A stretch of DNA of 64,000 nt from Protonemura montana. Taxonomy: Eukaryota > Arthropoda > Insecta > Plecoptera > Nemouridae. The notes beneath the pieces were generated by a model that made no database searches, had not been told where the DNA came from, and saw only the letters and a program-made list of their open reading frames with translations. Shown here one piece after another: positions 17,646-31,100 of this stretch (the stretch's first letter is position 1; the number at the start of each line of letters is the position of its first letter). Where the stretch lies: positions 6,705,201 through 6,769,200 of the forward strand of contig OX387607.1 in the NCBI GenBank assembly GCA_947568835.1. Reading direction: 5' to 3'. Both the position numbers and the translations under genes were made by a program.

Positions 17646-18618
17646 GTTGCGACGTTGCCGGATACGTCTGGCGTCGTACATGTAACGACGCCTGTAAGTT
17701 GCCTGCGAGCCTGCCTTATGATGGTCGCTCGATGCCTTATCTGGGGTATCCAACGGAGGTCAAAGTTAAGCCAGGTCAATAGTACTATCTTATTACTACG
17801 CCGAGACGGAGGGATGAGAGTATCCTGATCTGGAATGGGCAGCTTTTTAACGGGCGTCGAAAATTTACATGGAAATTAGCGGGGACGCCTGTTTTCTAGG
17901 GGTGGGTCACAAGAAAGATATCGATAGAACTAATGTTTATTTTGACACTGTACCATTATGGACCCTGGAACTTAGCGGATTTTTAATTGGTTGTAAAAAT
18001 AAGTGTCAAAATCAATACGAAATTATGACATTCAACGGCTTGTTTAATGTTTGATTGACAATATAAAAATATCCACTGTTCGATTTTGGGAGGAGGAATT
18101 TGGAAAGGCATTGGGGTATGTTGGTCTCCAAGAACTTACACATTATTTAAGTCCCCTAAAATCACCTTCTTTATACAGAAAACTAATGAAAAGTGTGAAA
18201 TAAATAAGTATTGCATCTAGTTTCGCCTCAATAAAAGTATACGAATTTGAACTAGGTACTCGGAAGAATGATAATTATATTGAAATGTGGCGAAGACCTT
18301 CAGGATTGAGAATCGTAAAATCTTTAGCCTGCAATTAGAGCCTATTATGGTAAATAATTAGGAATTGTGTTACGAAAATTTCAATAAAAAATTCTGGGTG
18401 ACAGTCGCAAAAATCTAGCTCTCCCGTCCCCGGCCTGTCAAAATGGTTCTGCAAAATAAGGTTCACTTGCAACCGCTTAGATAGCATTCAGTATGCAAAC
18501 CATTCGTAAAAAACATCTCAAAGATAATACTTAGATAGTAAATATTTACCCGATATCTCAGTTATCCATAAATAACGCCGTAATCACCCACTGAGAGCTC
18601 AGTCAAATTAAAACTCAC

Positions 18619-18646
18619 TTGGTACGCTAATATCCTCTACCACCAT
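18619..18646 (-). CDS. Putative distal alternative first coding exon of the 1409-aa gene
   Basis: ATG at 18646-18644 opens nine codons (MVVEDISVP) plus one base, ending at a strong GTGAGT donor. The one-base phase joins exon 2 (15168) without a frame break, giving a 1368-aa isoform that lacks the N-terminal 50 residues encoded at 16442-16292. It is a short exon supported only by phase and donor quality. Confidence 0.4.
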
Positions 18647-19170
18647 TTTAACATTGGCTCCCTCAATAGTGAAAAATAAACCCGAGCGCTAGTTACGAGC
18701 TCGACTCCTCAAAGCTCGTCGATCAATCTACAGATGCCGCTAGTGTCGTTTGACTTGTTGAGGATTTTCTTGTTTCCCAGCACAGAAATCCAGAGACTTG
18801 AATTAATAATTCGCGTTTAAACATTTAAAACAATCTCAATTCTCACGGGGGATGATACCACGCAGTTTTCATACATGTACCTAAAAATGTCATAATATCG
18901 TAACGCATGCGCCGAGAGGTCGGTTTCCATTAAGATTCAGTTACATTTCGATTCCAAATCAATTTGGACAGACGTTGCGCTAGTGTTAACATTTTTCCGT
19001 TTTAACGATGGTGTATTATAGACTGTTATCATGTTAATTTATTTATTGAAAGTTAATCGTAGTTTATTTTGTGATACGAGAGAGTAGTGGACATGATAGC
19101 AATCATGCGGCTAGCAGCATGTTTTTACCTGTAGCCAATCATTGAAGATACCCTGACATCCAAATCCAAG
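18647..19170. promoter_or_regulatory. Probable shared promoter of two divergent genes
   Basis: The distal first exon of the minus-strand gene and the start codon of the plus-strand gene are separated by 524 bp. The left part (18660-18770) is richer in GC than its surroundings. The interval must hold the 5' UTRs and, if the distal exon is real, both promoters. No TATA box is evident at a sensible distance. Confidence 0.35.
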
Positions 19171-22100
19171 ATGGCACCATGGCCAGAAACAGGCAATGAA
19201 CCGAAAGCCCCTGATAAAAGTAGTGATAAGTGTGATGAATCCAACGTGAATGAAGCTTCAGGCGTGAATTCGAGTTCGACAGAGTGTGCAGAGGATAATT
19301 GCATTGCTTCCAAAACTGAAGAGAACGAGGTAAGGGCATGTCAAATAGTCTAAAAACAGTGTCATGCTACATTTTTCATGGTTTGTTACTTATGGTTGAC
19401 CAAATCCAGTTAAAAAATATGCTGTAGTCCCTGAAACTCATCCTTTCGGCTCTGGAGAACGGTCCTGTGGCGGATTTTACATCCGATTACAGCTAGTTAA
19501 TATGCTTTTGCCCATGCATTGACAAAACCAAGCCCTAATAAGAATTCCATTGACGGATTCTGTGCGGTACCTTCCTACCTGGTGTCATGGTCATGGTCTG
19601 CCTTCGTAGTACACAACTTATTCGCCTGTAACATGGTATTTTACTTGACACCTAGTCTTTAAGATACAATGAGCACTGCTGTTTAAAACAGGAGCTACTC
19701 GATGACACTTCCGAGAGTATATGAATGTCATCACAATTGTTCGCTTTGATATCCAGTTCTTAGTACTACGTTAGCATACACTTAATAACCAACTAGTGAA
19801 GGTTAAGTTACTGTATTTGTCACTCAGTCCATTTAAGTGGTATTGCCTACCTATAATTGGTATTATATACCTCAAAATAAAACTGAAAGCTATCCTATAG
19901 CCCTGCCCTTACCTGTTCAAAGCATGTACATTACAAAGCCAAAAGCTGGGTGTTTGCACTAAAGCGTGCTTAACCATATAATACGATTGGACACCATGAA
20001 CCATACCATAGGACACACTAAAAACACTTTTTATTCTTAGGTAACCTACCCCAATCAAAGCACATATTCTGGCTGCATAAACTTTTTTAAGAATTCTTTG
20101 CCACTATTGCAGTCATATCTATACTGCATACAGGTGAAATTATTAGTCACTTCTATGAGTGCATTGCCAATAGCCATGAAAGGATGCATTGCAACATTAA
20201 ATGTATACTGGTTTGGCTAAACTAGATGGCATTTTTTTGCCTGGATAACTAGGTGCTTGGGTTGGTTATTTCCACTTACTATTAGGTCCTCCTCCTTACT
20301 AAAATTTCTCATAGGATCATAAATCTGATTTTGTGCCAAGAAAAATGGGCTTCAGGGACATAACTAGCTGATAAACCTTCCCTTTTATGTAAATTGCACA
20401 CATTTTGAACAATGAAGTATCCTTACATGCATGCCAAATGACAGGTGTTGACAGAATACTAATTGCCTACACATTTTAACAGATTGTTTGAAGTTGTAGG
20501 ATTCAAATCGAATCAGATATTCGAAATCATTACTGGTAATCCCTTGTCTTAACAACAACCACAAAAGCACAGCCATACCTTTTGTAAATACAAATGTGCA
20601 TTTGTACCAGTGCATCATACAATTTCATACATGTTCATACATGTTATTTTTAGACAGAAGCTATTCATTCATTCTGCTGGAAATAAATTCTTTGTGCAGC
20701 CCTCTTCATAAAAATGTAAAATACTTTGATCCAAAAGAGGATAGGGGTTTCTCTTCAAATTATGGTTTCTTATTTGAATACCAATAAGTTAAAATATTGT
20801 CATTTAATTTTATGTCTGCTTGTCACTTTGATATTTGTATTAATTTGAACTCAAATCCACTACAAAATCGGTTACATTTTCGTTGAAAGCAATTTATTGA
20901 TATGTTGCGTACTTTCGCAAAGATAGCTATTTTATTTCTAGTTAGTATATTTTCATTTTTAAGACATTGCATTTTTTGAGTAACTCAACGGTACAGATTC
21001 TCTAGCAGCGCTTCGTTCTGTTGGTGGCTAACTAAGGTACTGCTATCTTTAGTGATGGCGGCTGCCTTGTGACTTGTGGAGTGCAGAGCGTGGTTGCGAT
21101 AATATCTCTTCTTTGACTTTACGACAGTGAGGCATAATAGAACAAACACACGAAAACAAACAGTGAATTCGTAAGATCATACAAAGTTTGCGATTACCTC
21201 GTCAGAGGTTATAATTATTGTGATAAGGCCTTGCGAAAATCAGAGTGACTTGGTATTTTCGGCACTATCCTGTACAGCTGATCTACGCTGCGAAATTAAC
21301 TGCTTGACCAATGCCTCTGAAATATCGATCACCCAGAAACGAAAGAAATCTCCAGTCTATACCTTCTTTAGCTTAAATCGAAGATAGTTTAAATTATCTC
21401 TTTTTTCTTGTTTTATGACAATTTCCGTTACAGTGACGTCATTATTCTCCGCCCTCAATTCTGATGACATGCCAATACAATCCAACCATAATTACGTCAT
21501 GGACTTGGAAAGTAGAGGCTAGGGAGGCTAAAAAAATATGATAATTGATAACGCGTTCGTAACACAACCTACTTTTAAACATCATTTTTATTTCGTATTC
21601 GTCTGTAGTGACTAAATAACTGGACTTGATAGGGTGAATGAATCTTGCTTCACCTGTCTGTGGAATTCCTAGATTGAAAATACCATTTTCAGATAATTTT
21701 ACATAGATTTTACACTTGTACACAAGTATTTTACCATCCTTACCAACCCTGTTTTATATTTTAGAAACTAAACCATAAAAATCTAAATAATAGTGACAGC
21801 TAGCTTGTGAAGTAATAATATATGCCTGGGTCTGGATTCAGAGTAGGAAGTTCTATGATCCTCAGGTTGTAGAAAATAGACTTGCTGTTTGATTGTATTT
21901 AGACTTGTGTCTACTTGATGTAACCTTATTTCTGTTACTAGCTGTTGTGACTCGCTGTTATTTTTATTGAATTGAAATGTATTGAATTTATTTATTTTAT
22001 TTTTGCAGGCTGATGTTCAAAAAGACTCTGACGTGGCAAATTTAAACGATGGCGAGTTAAAAGCTTTGTTAGACGAAGCCTTGACTTATAAGTGCCCAAA

Positions 22101-25100
22101 GGATCGCGTAGGAAAAAGCTCTCTATTCCAAGTAAGTGAAAAGTAAAACTAAAATGTAGTTTTACGGTCGCAGAATTTAGTAGAGTGCTTGATTAAAAGA
22201 TTTGATACCTAATTATGACATTTGGTGACAATCGCAGGAATTGTTACTGAAAGCAGAATCGGACAAGCCAGAATGCGGTGACGAAGGCAACCAGCGGGAG
22301 CTCAACGCCAACCGGTTCTATAGAACCCGCCGTGGAATCCGCCATAATGTGTCTACAGCTTCTTCAGGAGAGGCCAAGGGAGGCTCACTGCAGAATCTAG
22401 CTCAGGTAAGAATAGAAGTGCAATTTGAAAAAAAGGCACCGTCATTAGCAATAAGTAGAGATAGGATAGTTATGCAAAATAAAACCTCAAAACATGCAAA
22501 AACTAATGGCAAAACATACCAAAACAAATGCTAAAATATGCAAAACATGCTAAATCAATTAAAAAGGGGTAAAACGTGGATTAGTAGGTAAAAAACAAAC
22601 ATTTCTATATTTATATCATTATGTATTAATCATTTCAATATTCAGCGACGTTAACCGATGCCGCCTATCTGATAGAATGCTTTTATGAGAACGTTCTTTC
22701 AACATAACACGACGTCACTGGGGCATATTTTAAATTGCAAATTTGAGTTGGGGACAAATCATCGTCTCCAAAATCATATGTGCCTCCTGTCATAATTCTC
22801 TGCACTCTACACAATAATAGCTTGTAAGAAACATTCTTTTTTAGCACATAGTTGAGTGTATTAAGCGCTACTTTGGCACGGCCACCGGGAGCTTAAGAAA
22901 GTTCCGAGTGCAGATCTTGTTTAAGCTGAAGCGATGTCGTTAGTGGTTCTCCAATCGTCTCTAGTAATTTTGGAAAAACCTACCCACTTCCCTTCCACAT
23001 AAGACTCAACTTCGGCGATGACCAAATTTCTCTATAAAGATGGATTTAAGGAAATAAGACAACATTTCATTCATAGAAAGGGTTGAGAGGGTTGGGAACT
23101 AGATATTCCCAGGTAATTAACTATTTACCAGGTGCTCTACTTCGAAAGTCCCCCCCTCCTTCCCAACGCCCAAATAGATTTGAAAACAAAAAAATGTCAT
23201 AGCATGTCATGAAGAGAAATAGGCCTAAGTGACATTGTCCAAAACTATTTCAATTTTGAAGATTTGAAATTTTTAATAAGTTGTCGATCTTTTTCGTGTT
23301 CAATTTTTACGGGTTAGTTGGATATCATTTTTGTACATATCATTTAGATTTGACAAAGAGGCCAAAACATGCAAAAACATGCAAAAAAAAACCCTAAATA
23401 TGCAATTTCCAAGAAAAGTGCTGAAATATGCAATACATGCAAAATAAAAATGGTATTTTTGGAAATAGGCAGTGATGAAATGGATATATCCACGTTCTTT
23501 CATGGGATTAAATGCATAAATCAAAACGTGCAATTGGATAACTATCCTATCTCTAGCAATAAGGCTTTTTTTATCCAGATAGAGGTGAGTTCTTGGTAGA
23601 GTAATTTCTGTCATTGTAGACTTATTTGCTGTAGCAATAATGAGTAAGATGCACTGCATTTTATGAAAGTAATTAAAAAATATATATATATATATTATCT
23701 TAACCACTTTCTTACATATTTTGTTAAACTGTCTGTTATAAAGTAATATAACTTAAACGACTATTTTGGATCTATTTAGAAGCTTTCTCACTTAGTGATT
23801 ATCATTGAAAATCCATTAGCTGGGAAAGAGTTAGTGTATTAATTGGCCATTAGTCATTACTAATTAACGTCTGTAAATAACAAATTTCTCTCTAAGATCC
23901 GAATCTCTCCGAGTGTCGTTAGTGAAGTGGACAAGAGCTTCTTCAGTCTTAACTTCTTGTCTTAACTCAGTGCTGAAAAAGCTAGCAAGATATGAGTAGA
24001 GGTTATTTTTTTACGACTAGTATTACAATTATTTATAAATTAGTCTTGCAATATCTGTAGCACACACATTTTTTTCTTTATTGATCAATTAACAAGAGCC
24101 TTGTAGTTGGTGATTTCCCAAGTATTAGATTTTTTCGTTTAGAAGGCGTTACTTTCTTTGATAGTTAACCAGTTTTAAACACCTACTTGGTCCTTACCAA
24201 ATCACAGCTTACAAAACAATACGTTTTGTGAGATCAGCAACAGGGAACGAGTGATTATAATGGGTGACATGAATTTTGACTGGCTTGGAAACTCACCGTT
24301 GACAAGGAAACTAAAAGAATTGGTACTAAAATATGAACTGAGACAATTAATAATGAGCCCAACTAGAATAACAAAGGACAGCAGTACTCTAATTGACATT
24401 GTAATTTCAAATGATGAATCAATCAGTGCAAAAACATTAGATGGAATCAGCATAACAGATCACGAGGTACTAGAAATAAAAGTGTGTAATAGGAACAAAA
24501 CTAAAGAATTAACAGAAAAAATTAAAATTAAAACAATCGAAAACTGGGACAAATATGAAAAAGAAGAATATCAAAACAAACTGTATGGATGTTCTTGGAT
24601 AAGAGACGAAAAGGATATAAATGAAATGTTTAAAAATATGGAGGGAAATATTTTAAAATGTAAGGAAGAGTTTGTAAAAAAAGAGACACGAAAGGTAAAC
24701 TACAAAAGTAGTAAACCATGGTTTAATGATGAATGCAAGAAAAGTGTGTTAAATAGAAATTACTGGTACAAAAGATCAAAAATGTCCAGGAAGGTGAACG
24801 ATTGGATAAGATATAAAAATGAAAGAAACATGACGACGAATGCTCTAAGATGGGCTGAAAAGAATTATTATGAGGAAAAGATTGACAATGTCAAATATGA
24901 TGGAGAAAAAATGTGGAGGACACTTAAAAAAATAGTACAAACACATAATACTGAAAAAAATAAAAATGAAATAATAAACTCGGACCAAAAAATGTTAAAT
25001 AATGACCTAGAAATAGCAGATCATTTTAACAAATATTTTATTGATAGCATAAATGATATCCTAAAAACTATTGAGATCGAAGTAGAAAATAATAACGTAG

Positions 25101-28100
25101 AAAACAACATAGGAAAACTCAACCTGGACAACATTCAGAAATATGAAAGAGAAAAAGACTGCAAATTTATAGAGTTCAACAAGATCTCGATTGGAGAAAT
25201 GGATAAAGTAATTAGGGAACTAAGAAATAAAAAGGGTGATATGGATGGTATATCTGTGAAACTGTTCAAAGACTCGTACCCTGTTATAAAATACTACCGA
25301 TTAGACCTAATAAATGCCTCGCTTCAGAGTGGAATTTTTCCCTCAAAACTTAAAATATCTCAAATAATACCAGTACCTAAAGTTCGGGGTTCAATAAAAA
25401 TAAAAATAAAAATAAATGAATATAGACCAATAAATATGCTTTCAGTGATGGACAAAATCATAGAAAAATTAGTATATCAACAACTTACAAGCTATCTAGA
25501 AACAAATAATTTACTATACGAAAATCAATCGGGCTTTAGAAATGGTTTCTCATGTGAAACTGCGATTCAAAATTTAATATCAAATTTCTACAGTGAGAAA
25601 GAAAAAGGAACTAAAATAATAGCCGTTTTTCTTGACCTAAAAAGAGCTTTCGAGACAATAAACAGAGAAAGACTACTTCTCAAACTACAAACTATGTATG
25701 GCATCACTGAAAAAGCTCTTGCATGGATAAATGACTACCTCACAAATAGATTTCAAAGAGTGAAGTACGGAAAAGAACAATCGGACCTCATAGAATGCAC
25801 CCAAGGAGTACCTCAAGGATCTATTTTGGGCCCCCTTCTCTTTATACTCTATATTAATGACGCGTATAAGTGTTTATCATATAGTCAGCTAAATATGTAT
25901 GCCGACGACATGGTAATATGGACGAGTGGGCGAAATATTGACGATGTCGCAGACAAACTAAATTATGATGTAAATATAATGTCCAAATGGCTAAATGTAA
26001 ATAAACTTAAACTAAACGAAACCAAGTCCAAAATAATGTATGTAAACAAAGGTGTATCACAAGAAAGTCACCAGAAAAATAAAATAGTCATAAAGGGGAC
26101 TGATATTGAAACTGTTAGTGAAATCAAGTACCTAGGAGTGATTATAGATAATAAATTAAATTTCAAGGACCATATAAAATCAGTAACAAATAAAATCGAT
26201 AAAAAATTAGGATACTTGTACAGAGTAAGCAGACAACTTTCAATGTGGACAAAATCAATCATCTTCAATACCATCATTAAACCACATTTTAAATACTGTA
26301 GCACAATACTAGCAATAGCAAACGAAAATGAATGTAAGAAACTACAAAAACTCCAAAACAGGGCAGCTAGAATAATATTAAAAGAAAGTTGGTTCTCTGA
26401 CCAAAGAGAAATGATAAATAAACTTCAATGGAAAAATGTTAAAGAAAATTTTGAAATAGATGTATGTACTTTTATATTTAAGATCCTACATGGTCAAATG
26501 CCTATGTACTTAGAAAATAGACTAAATATTAAAGATCGTGAACATAATACTAGATCAGAAAGAAATTCGTATGTAGAAGGCAAGTCTAATAATAGTATAT
26601 TTTATAGAGGAGTAAGAAAATATTATGCACTTCCTGCAAACATCAAAGGCGAGGAAGATTTTGTTAAGTTTAGTAAAAAATTAGAAAGTTTTGTTAGTAT
26701 CTAAGTAAAACTTTAAGCTAAGAAATTACAAAAATGTAAAATGTACTGTAAATAGCATTTTTTTGCTAAATAAACAACTTCAAACAAACAAACAAATAAT
26801 AAAAATATAATGGTAATTGGCATCTAGTGCTTTCTGTGTCAATCAGCTGGTGAGACGGACATCTGGTTGGACCTCTGGTCCAATTGCCAGAGGTATAAAT
26901 GTATGAGAATGTAGGACAGGGGTTTTTGAATTAACCACAATTAGTTTAAAACAAGAAACAATTTGATGCAGCACTTGAACTGTTGATGCCTTACAGATGA
27001 AGAAATCTACATAAGTTGATTCTTAGAATTTACATTATTAAATCAATAATTAGCAATACATTATGATACACAGTATCGCATATTCGACTGGCTACCCCAG
27101 GTATGACCTGCATGTTTGAGTGGGCATGTGACTCCCAGTGCAACTTTGGGTGTTTTGGCAGAGATGGTCTCAGGTTGCTCAGTGCACTTTTTCTTACTCT
27201 GAGAATTGTGCAATAGGAAAACTAACATATGCACTGATAGCTAGGCTAGAGATTACGTGTTCGGGTGGGAGCACTCTTGCTTGGAGCGGGTACAAACCCA
27301 GTGGAGAGCCAGAAGTCATCAAGCAAGTTCCAAACCCACCCTGGTGCACATTAGTTGAAAATGGCATAAGTTACCCTCCCAAAAATATGTACTCTCTTCA
27401 TCTTTGTGAATATTGCAGTAACCATCTGCGCCAATCGGGCCAATCGATTGGATGCACATTTGTTAGAGGATAGAAGTATTATTGACGGGTAAAAATATAA
27501 TTTACGTTGCTTTAACTTGACTTGAAACACGTACAGCTAACAAAAACTATTTTCTCTAACAGTGTACCAGAAATTAACAATGTATTTCTGATCGACACTT
27601 AACAAGTTAACCCCCGATCACGCAACTTAACACGTCCGGTTTACCCACAGGACGCCGCCGAGTTTGATTCGGGCGGAGCTCACGGCGGTGCACGCAGCCG
27701 GCGCTCAAAGCGCGGCCAGCGGGACCCCGGCGTGTCGGTCAGCGCCCGCCAGCGCGAGGGAGGCTCGTTGCCCAGCAACGTGAACGTAGGCGGGTGCGGC
27801 ATGAAAACGTCTGCTTTGCTTTTCGAAGACTTCTCGTCGAGCCGCCCGTTCAGGTTGGTTCCCGTTGACGGGGGAGTTTGTGTACGACGTGACTACCTAG
27901 CCAGGAATCGAGTTAAGTTTCCTGGGTTCTGGTTTAGAAGAGCAGATTAATCTGATAGGGTGAGATAATAGTATTTATTTCATTACTGAATTTTTTAGAA
28001 AAGTCATAGCAGTCGATCAGTACAGGTTGGTTGTTAGGTTTTATCAGATGCATCATTTACATGGGCAGTCTTAAAATGTGCTTACCAGGATAATCTCTCT

Positions 28101-31100
28101 CAAGATCTTGCCCTTGTTAGTCGTGTCTCGGTGGAAAGCCGTAGAGATGCATTGAGTGAATGTATTTGAGCAACATCATTGACTTGACCCAAGCCGTAAA
28201 TGAAGTTGTGTAATCTCTGGTGAAGCTGAGAGGAGTCTTATGAACTTGGCTATCATTCGACAGCAGACAGCCAAGGGAAACGTTGGGCGAATCCAGTAAG
28301 CCACCGAAGCCTAAGGACACAACCGGGCTAGACACCAAGTCGAGCAGCGCGATGAGTCGAGAGGAGATCTCGTTTGGGGAATTTGCGTCAAGCCATCGTT
28401 CGGCTGCTGCCGAGCTGCTCAATGACTGTTACGTTGTCGGCACCGTGGGAAACTGCGATGGGTGAGTTTTAATTTGCATCGGCGCGCCGCAAGATAATAG
28501 TAGTGTAGATAGCTGCATCTAGTATAGTACATGCTCCCAAACTTTTTGTTTGAAATCTTTCAGGTATTCTGTATGATAGGGCTAGAAAAATTAATTTGTG
28601 CTTGTGCTTGGTGTAAAAACGTGTTTAAATTTTTTTTTTTTTTTATAATTTTCAACTAATGATTCTTGTATCCAAGTAAATATATTATTTCGTGATATTT
28701 CCTTATGTTACAATTGGGGCTCGTCTGAGATTTCGAGGAATTGGGTTGCATTACCCAGCATAAGGTGTATTTAGATAATTTTTTTTTATTTCCCATCGTA
28801 CGACCTCACCACGTGTCATTCTAGGAGAGGAAGTGTGCGAATCGAACCAAGTTAAGAAAAAGTGTATTTGAATGGCATCAACACCTTTGGCAAACAGTCT
28901 TGTAAAGGAGAATTCTTGTGTCTGATTACACATATATATATATATATATATGTATGTATTATTTCGTACTGTTCCCGAACAAAACCAGTATTTGCAATTC
29001 TGTCATTTTAGGGTCGGCAGCGGTCGAGAGAGCTTCCACAGCTACGACGACGGCGGCGTTGAGATGCAAGCGATGGGCGGCGAGGTGGTCAACTACACGA
29101 CGCACGCTACTTTCGAGGTGGCCGACGCAGCCCGCGATTCGGATCGAGAGGTGGACGCGGCCTTGAACTTTCCGTCGCTGCAACAGTCGACGGTGAGAGT
29201 CGAGGCCCTTAAAATATATCTTACATTTGTTCGGTTACGGATGTCAACTTTCCAATTAAAGAAACATCCGTTACGGAACATATGCAGCAATAAACCACTA
29301 TCCCAAATCAGGCTATTCACATATAAATTCCTGCTTCTAGAAATAGTTCTGAATGGCGTCCACCTAGATGGAAGAGCAGGACGTAGCATTTCTGTTAACA
29401 CGTCTTGTAAATACTCAAAATTATAAGTGCTTCACACAACTTTTGTTTTTCCCTAGACTTATGCAAAAATAGTTTTCCCCTCAAGCAGCCAGTGTTGGCA
29501 TTTAATTATTAACATATTTTTGTACTGTTTGCAGCGCGATGGGGTGAACTGTAACGACTATGGTTCTCTTCAAGAAGTTTTGAACAAATCCAGTCTTCAT
29601 GATGACAGAGCTAAAACCAAAGGTAAGACTCACTCTTGTATCAAACCTGGCGCGGGTTCGATATGCTAGTTCTCTTTCTGCACAATTTCCTACACTCAAC
29701 TGTTCCATTATTGCCACTTGTTTCAATAGTTTCTTGTAATGAAATAGCGCCAGAAATTGTCACCTATCCGGTATTACCTATCAGGTATCACCTACATGGC
29801 TAAGAAACTGTTGATAATATATAAAATAAAACTCTGCAGCTTTATGACCAAGATAAACAAATCTGGTTTTTAAAAAAACTATTTACTAATCTACTATACT
29901 ACTAAACTACTAAACTAAAATGAAAAGCTACTCATAATATGGCACTCAAAATCCACTTTGGATAAAGTTTTTTAACGGCTGGTCATAATTTAAAAAAACC
30001 TTTAAACACTTAATTATTTTTCCTGGCAGCTTCCGGCCAAGCCGAGATGGTGATCGAGCCTGGCAAGCATTTGCATTCGGCGCTGGGTTTCAATATGTCG
30101 CACTCTCAGGAGATGGCGGTGATGCCCAGTGCTCGAGGCATGATTGGTGAGTACCAAATTCCCCGACGCCCGAAGCTGACCCCCTAGCCGCCGCGATTGT
30201 GCTAGCGGCACTGGCTACTCGGCCGTTTCACTGCGCCCCTCGTTTCAGAGTGGGTTTTAGGTGGTTGTAGTGTGAGAGGGATTGTTGTGCTTGGTTGAGC
30301 AAGCTGCCACAAATGGGTTTTCAAATTTAAATTGCTGTTAGCTTAGAGAAAATTTGAAACAGATGTTCTATTGGACTGCAAATTTTAATTGTTACTGGAC
30401 ACTTTTTTTTTTAATAATTTGAATAGTCGTTTTACTAACACGGTTTCCAGGGGGGTTCAGCTTCCACTCTGCTGTGTGGATTTGGCTCAGAGGAAAGAGC
30501 ATCTTAAAGACGTAGCGAAGGCAGTCTTGGCAGCTGTCAGTCAATGATTAACTTTCACAATGCAAAGCACACAATTGGGCAGGACAATTTAGTTAGGACA
30601 GGCAGTGAAATTTCCGAGAGCTTGCCGTCCCGATAGCACGTCAATTGCGCGACCCCGTCCTCTAGCGAGCACTAGCGTGTGGTGTGGGCATCCCTGTCTG
30701 CTAACTTGCTAATTTACTAGTAGTGCGTGCGTGTAAGGGGCAACCCTTGCACCACTTCTCACCACAATGCAACAGGCTTGATATCTCGCTCGTAGAGCTA
30801 GCATCGAAACGTGCATCGTGCTAGCGGATTGCCTCGTCTTTTGTTTGTCTGCGGAGGCTTATACTTGCCTGTGGGAATCAAATGTTGGAGGATTTTTTTT
30901 GTGGCAAAGGCATGTACATGTAGGGTGCATTTGTGGTTCTTTTATTGTGGTAAATATCTTCGTGTTGGTAGTGGTATCACTTTCTCAGAGTGCGCTTTGT
31001 GTACACTGATACATTTCAATTTTTTCGTTGCCGTAAACTCGAGAAATAGATTGCGTTGCAAGGTACATTTGAGGTTATAAAGTTTTGGCACTTGCCTTTT

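Larger units (their letters stand above)
16443..18618. other. Region upstream of the proximal start of the 1409-aa gene (possible long first intron)
   Basis: No coding exon is recognised. If the distal first exon at 18.6 kb is used, this is intron. It contains a 26-bp hairpin at 17023-17048 and a CRE-type site at 17638-17645, the latter in a locally CG-richer stretch (about 17620-17700). Confidence 0.35.

Noticed and set aside
27138-27473. 111-codon open frame in intron 3 of the 1172-aa gene
   Set aside because: The composition looks non-coding and no homologous motif is visible. It is not needed for any in-phase splice chain.
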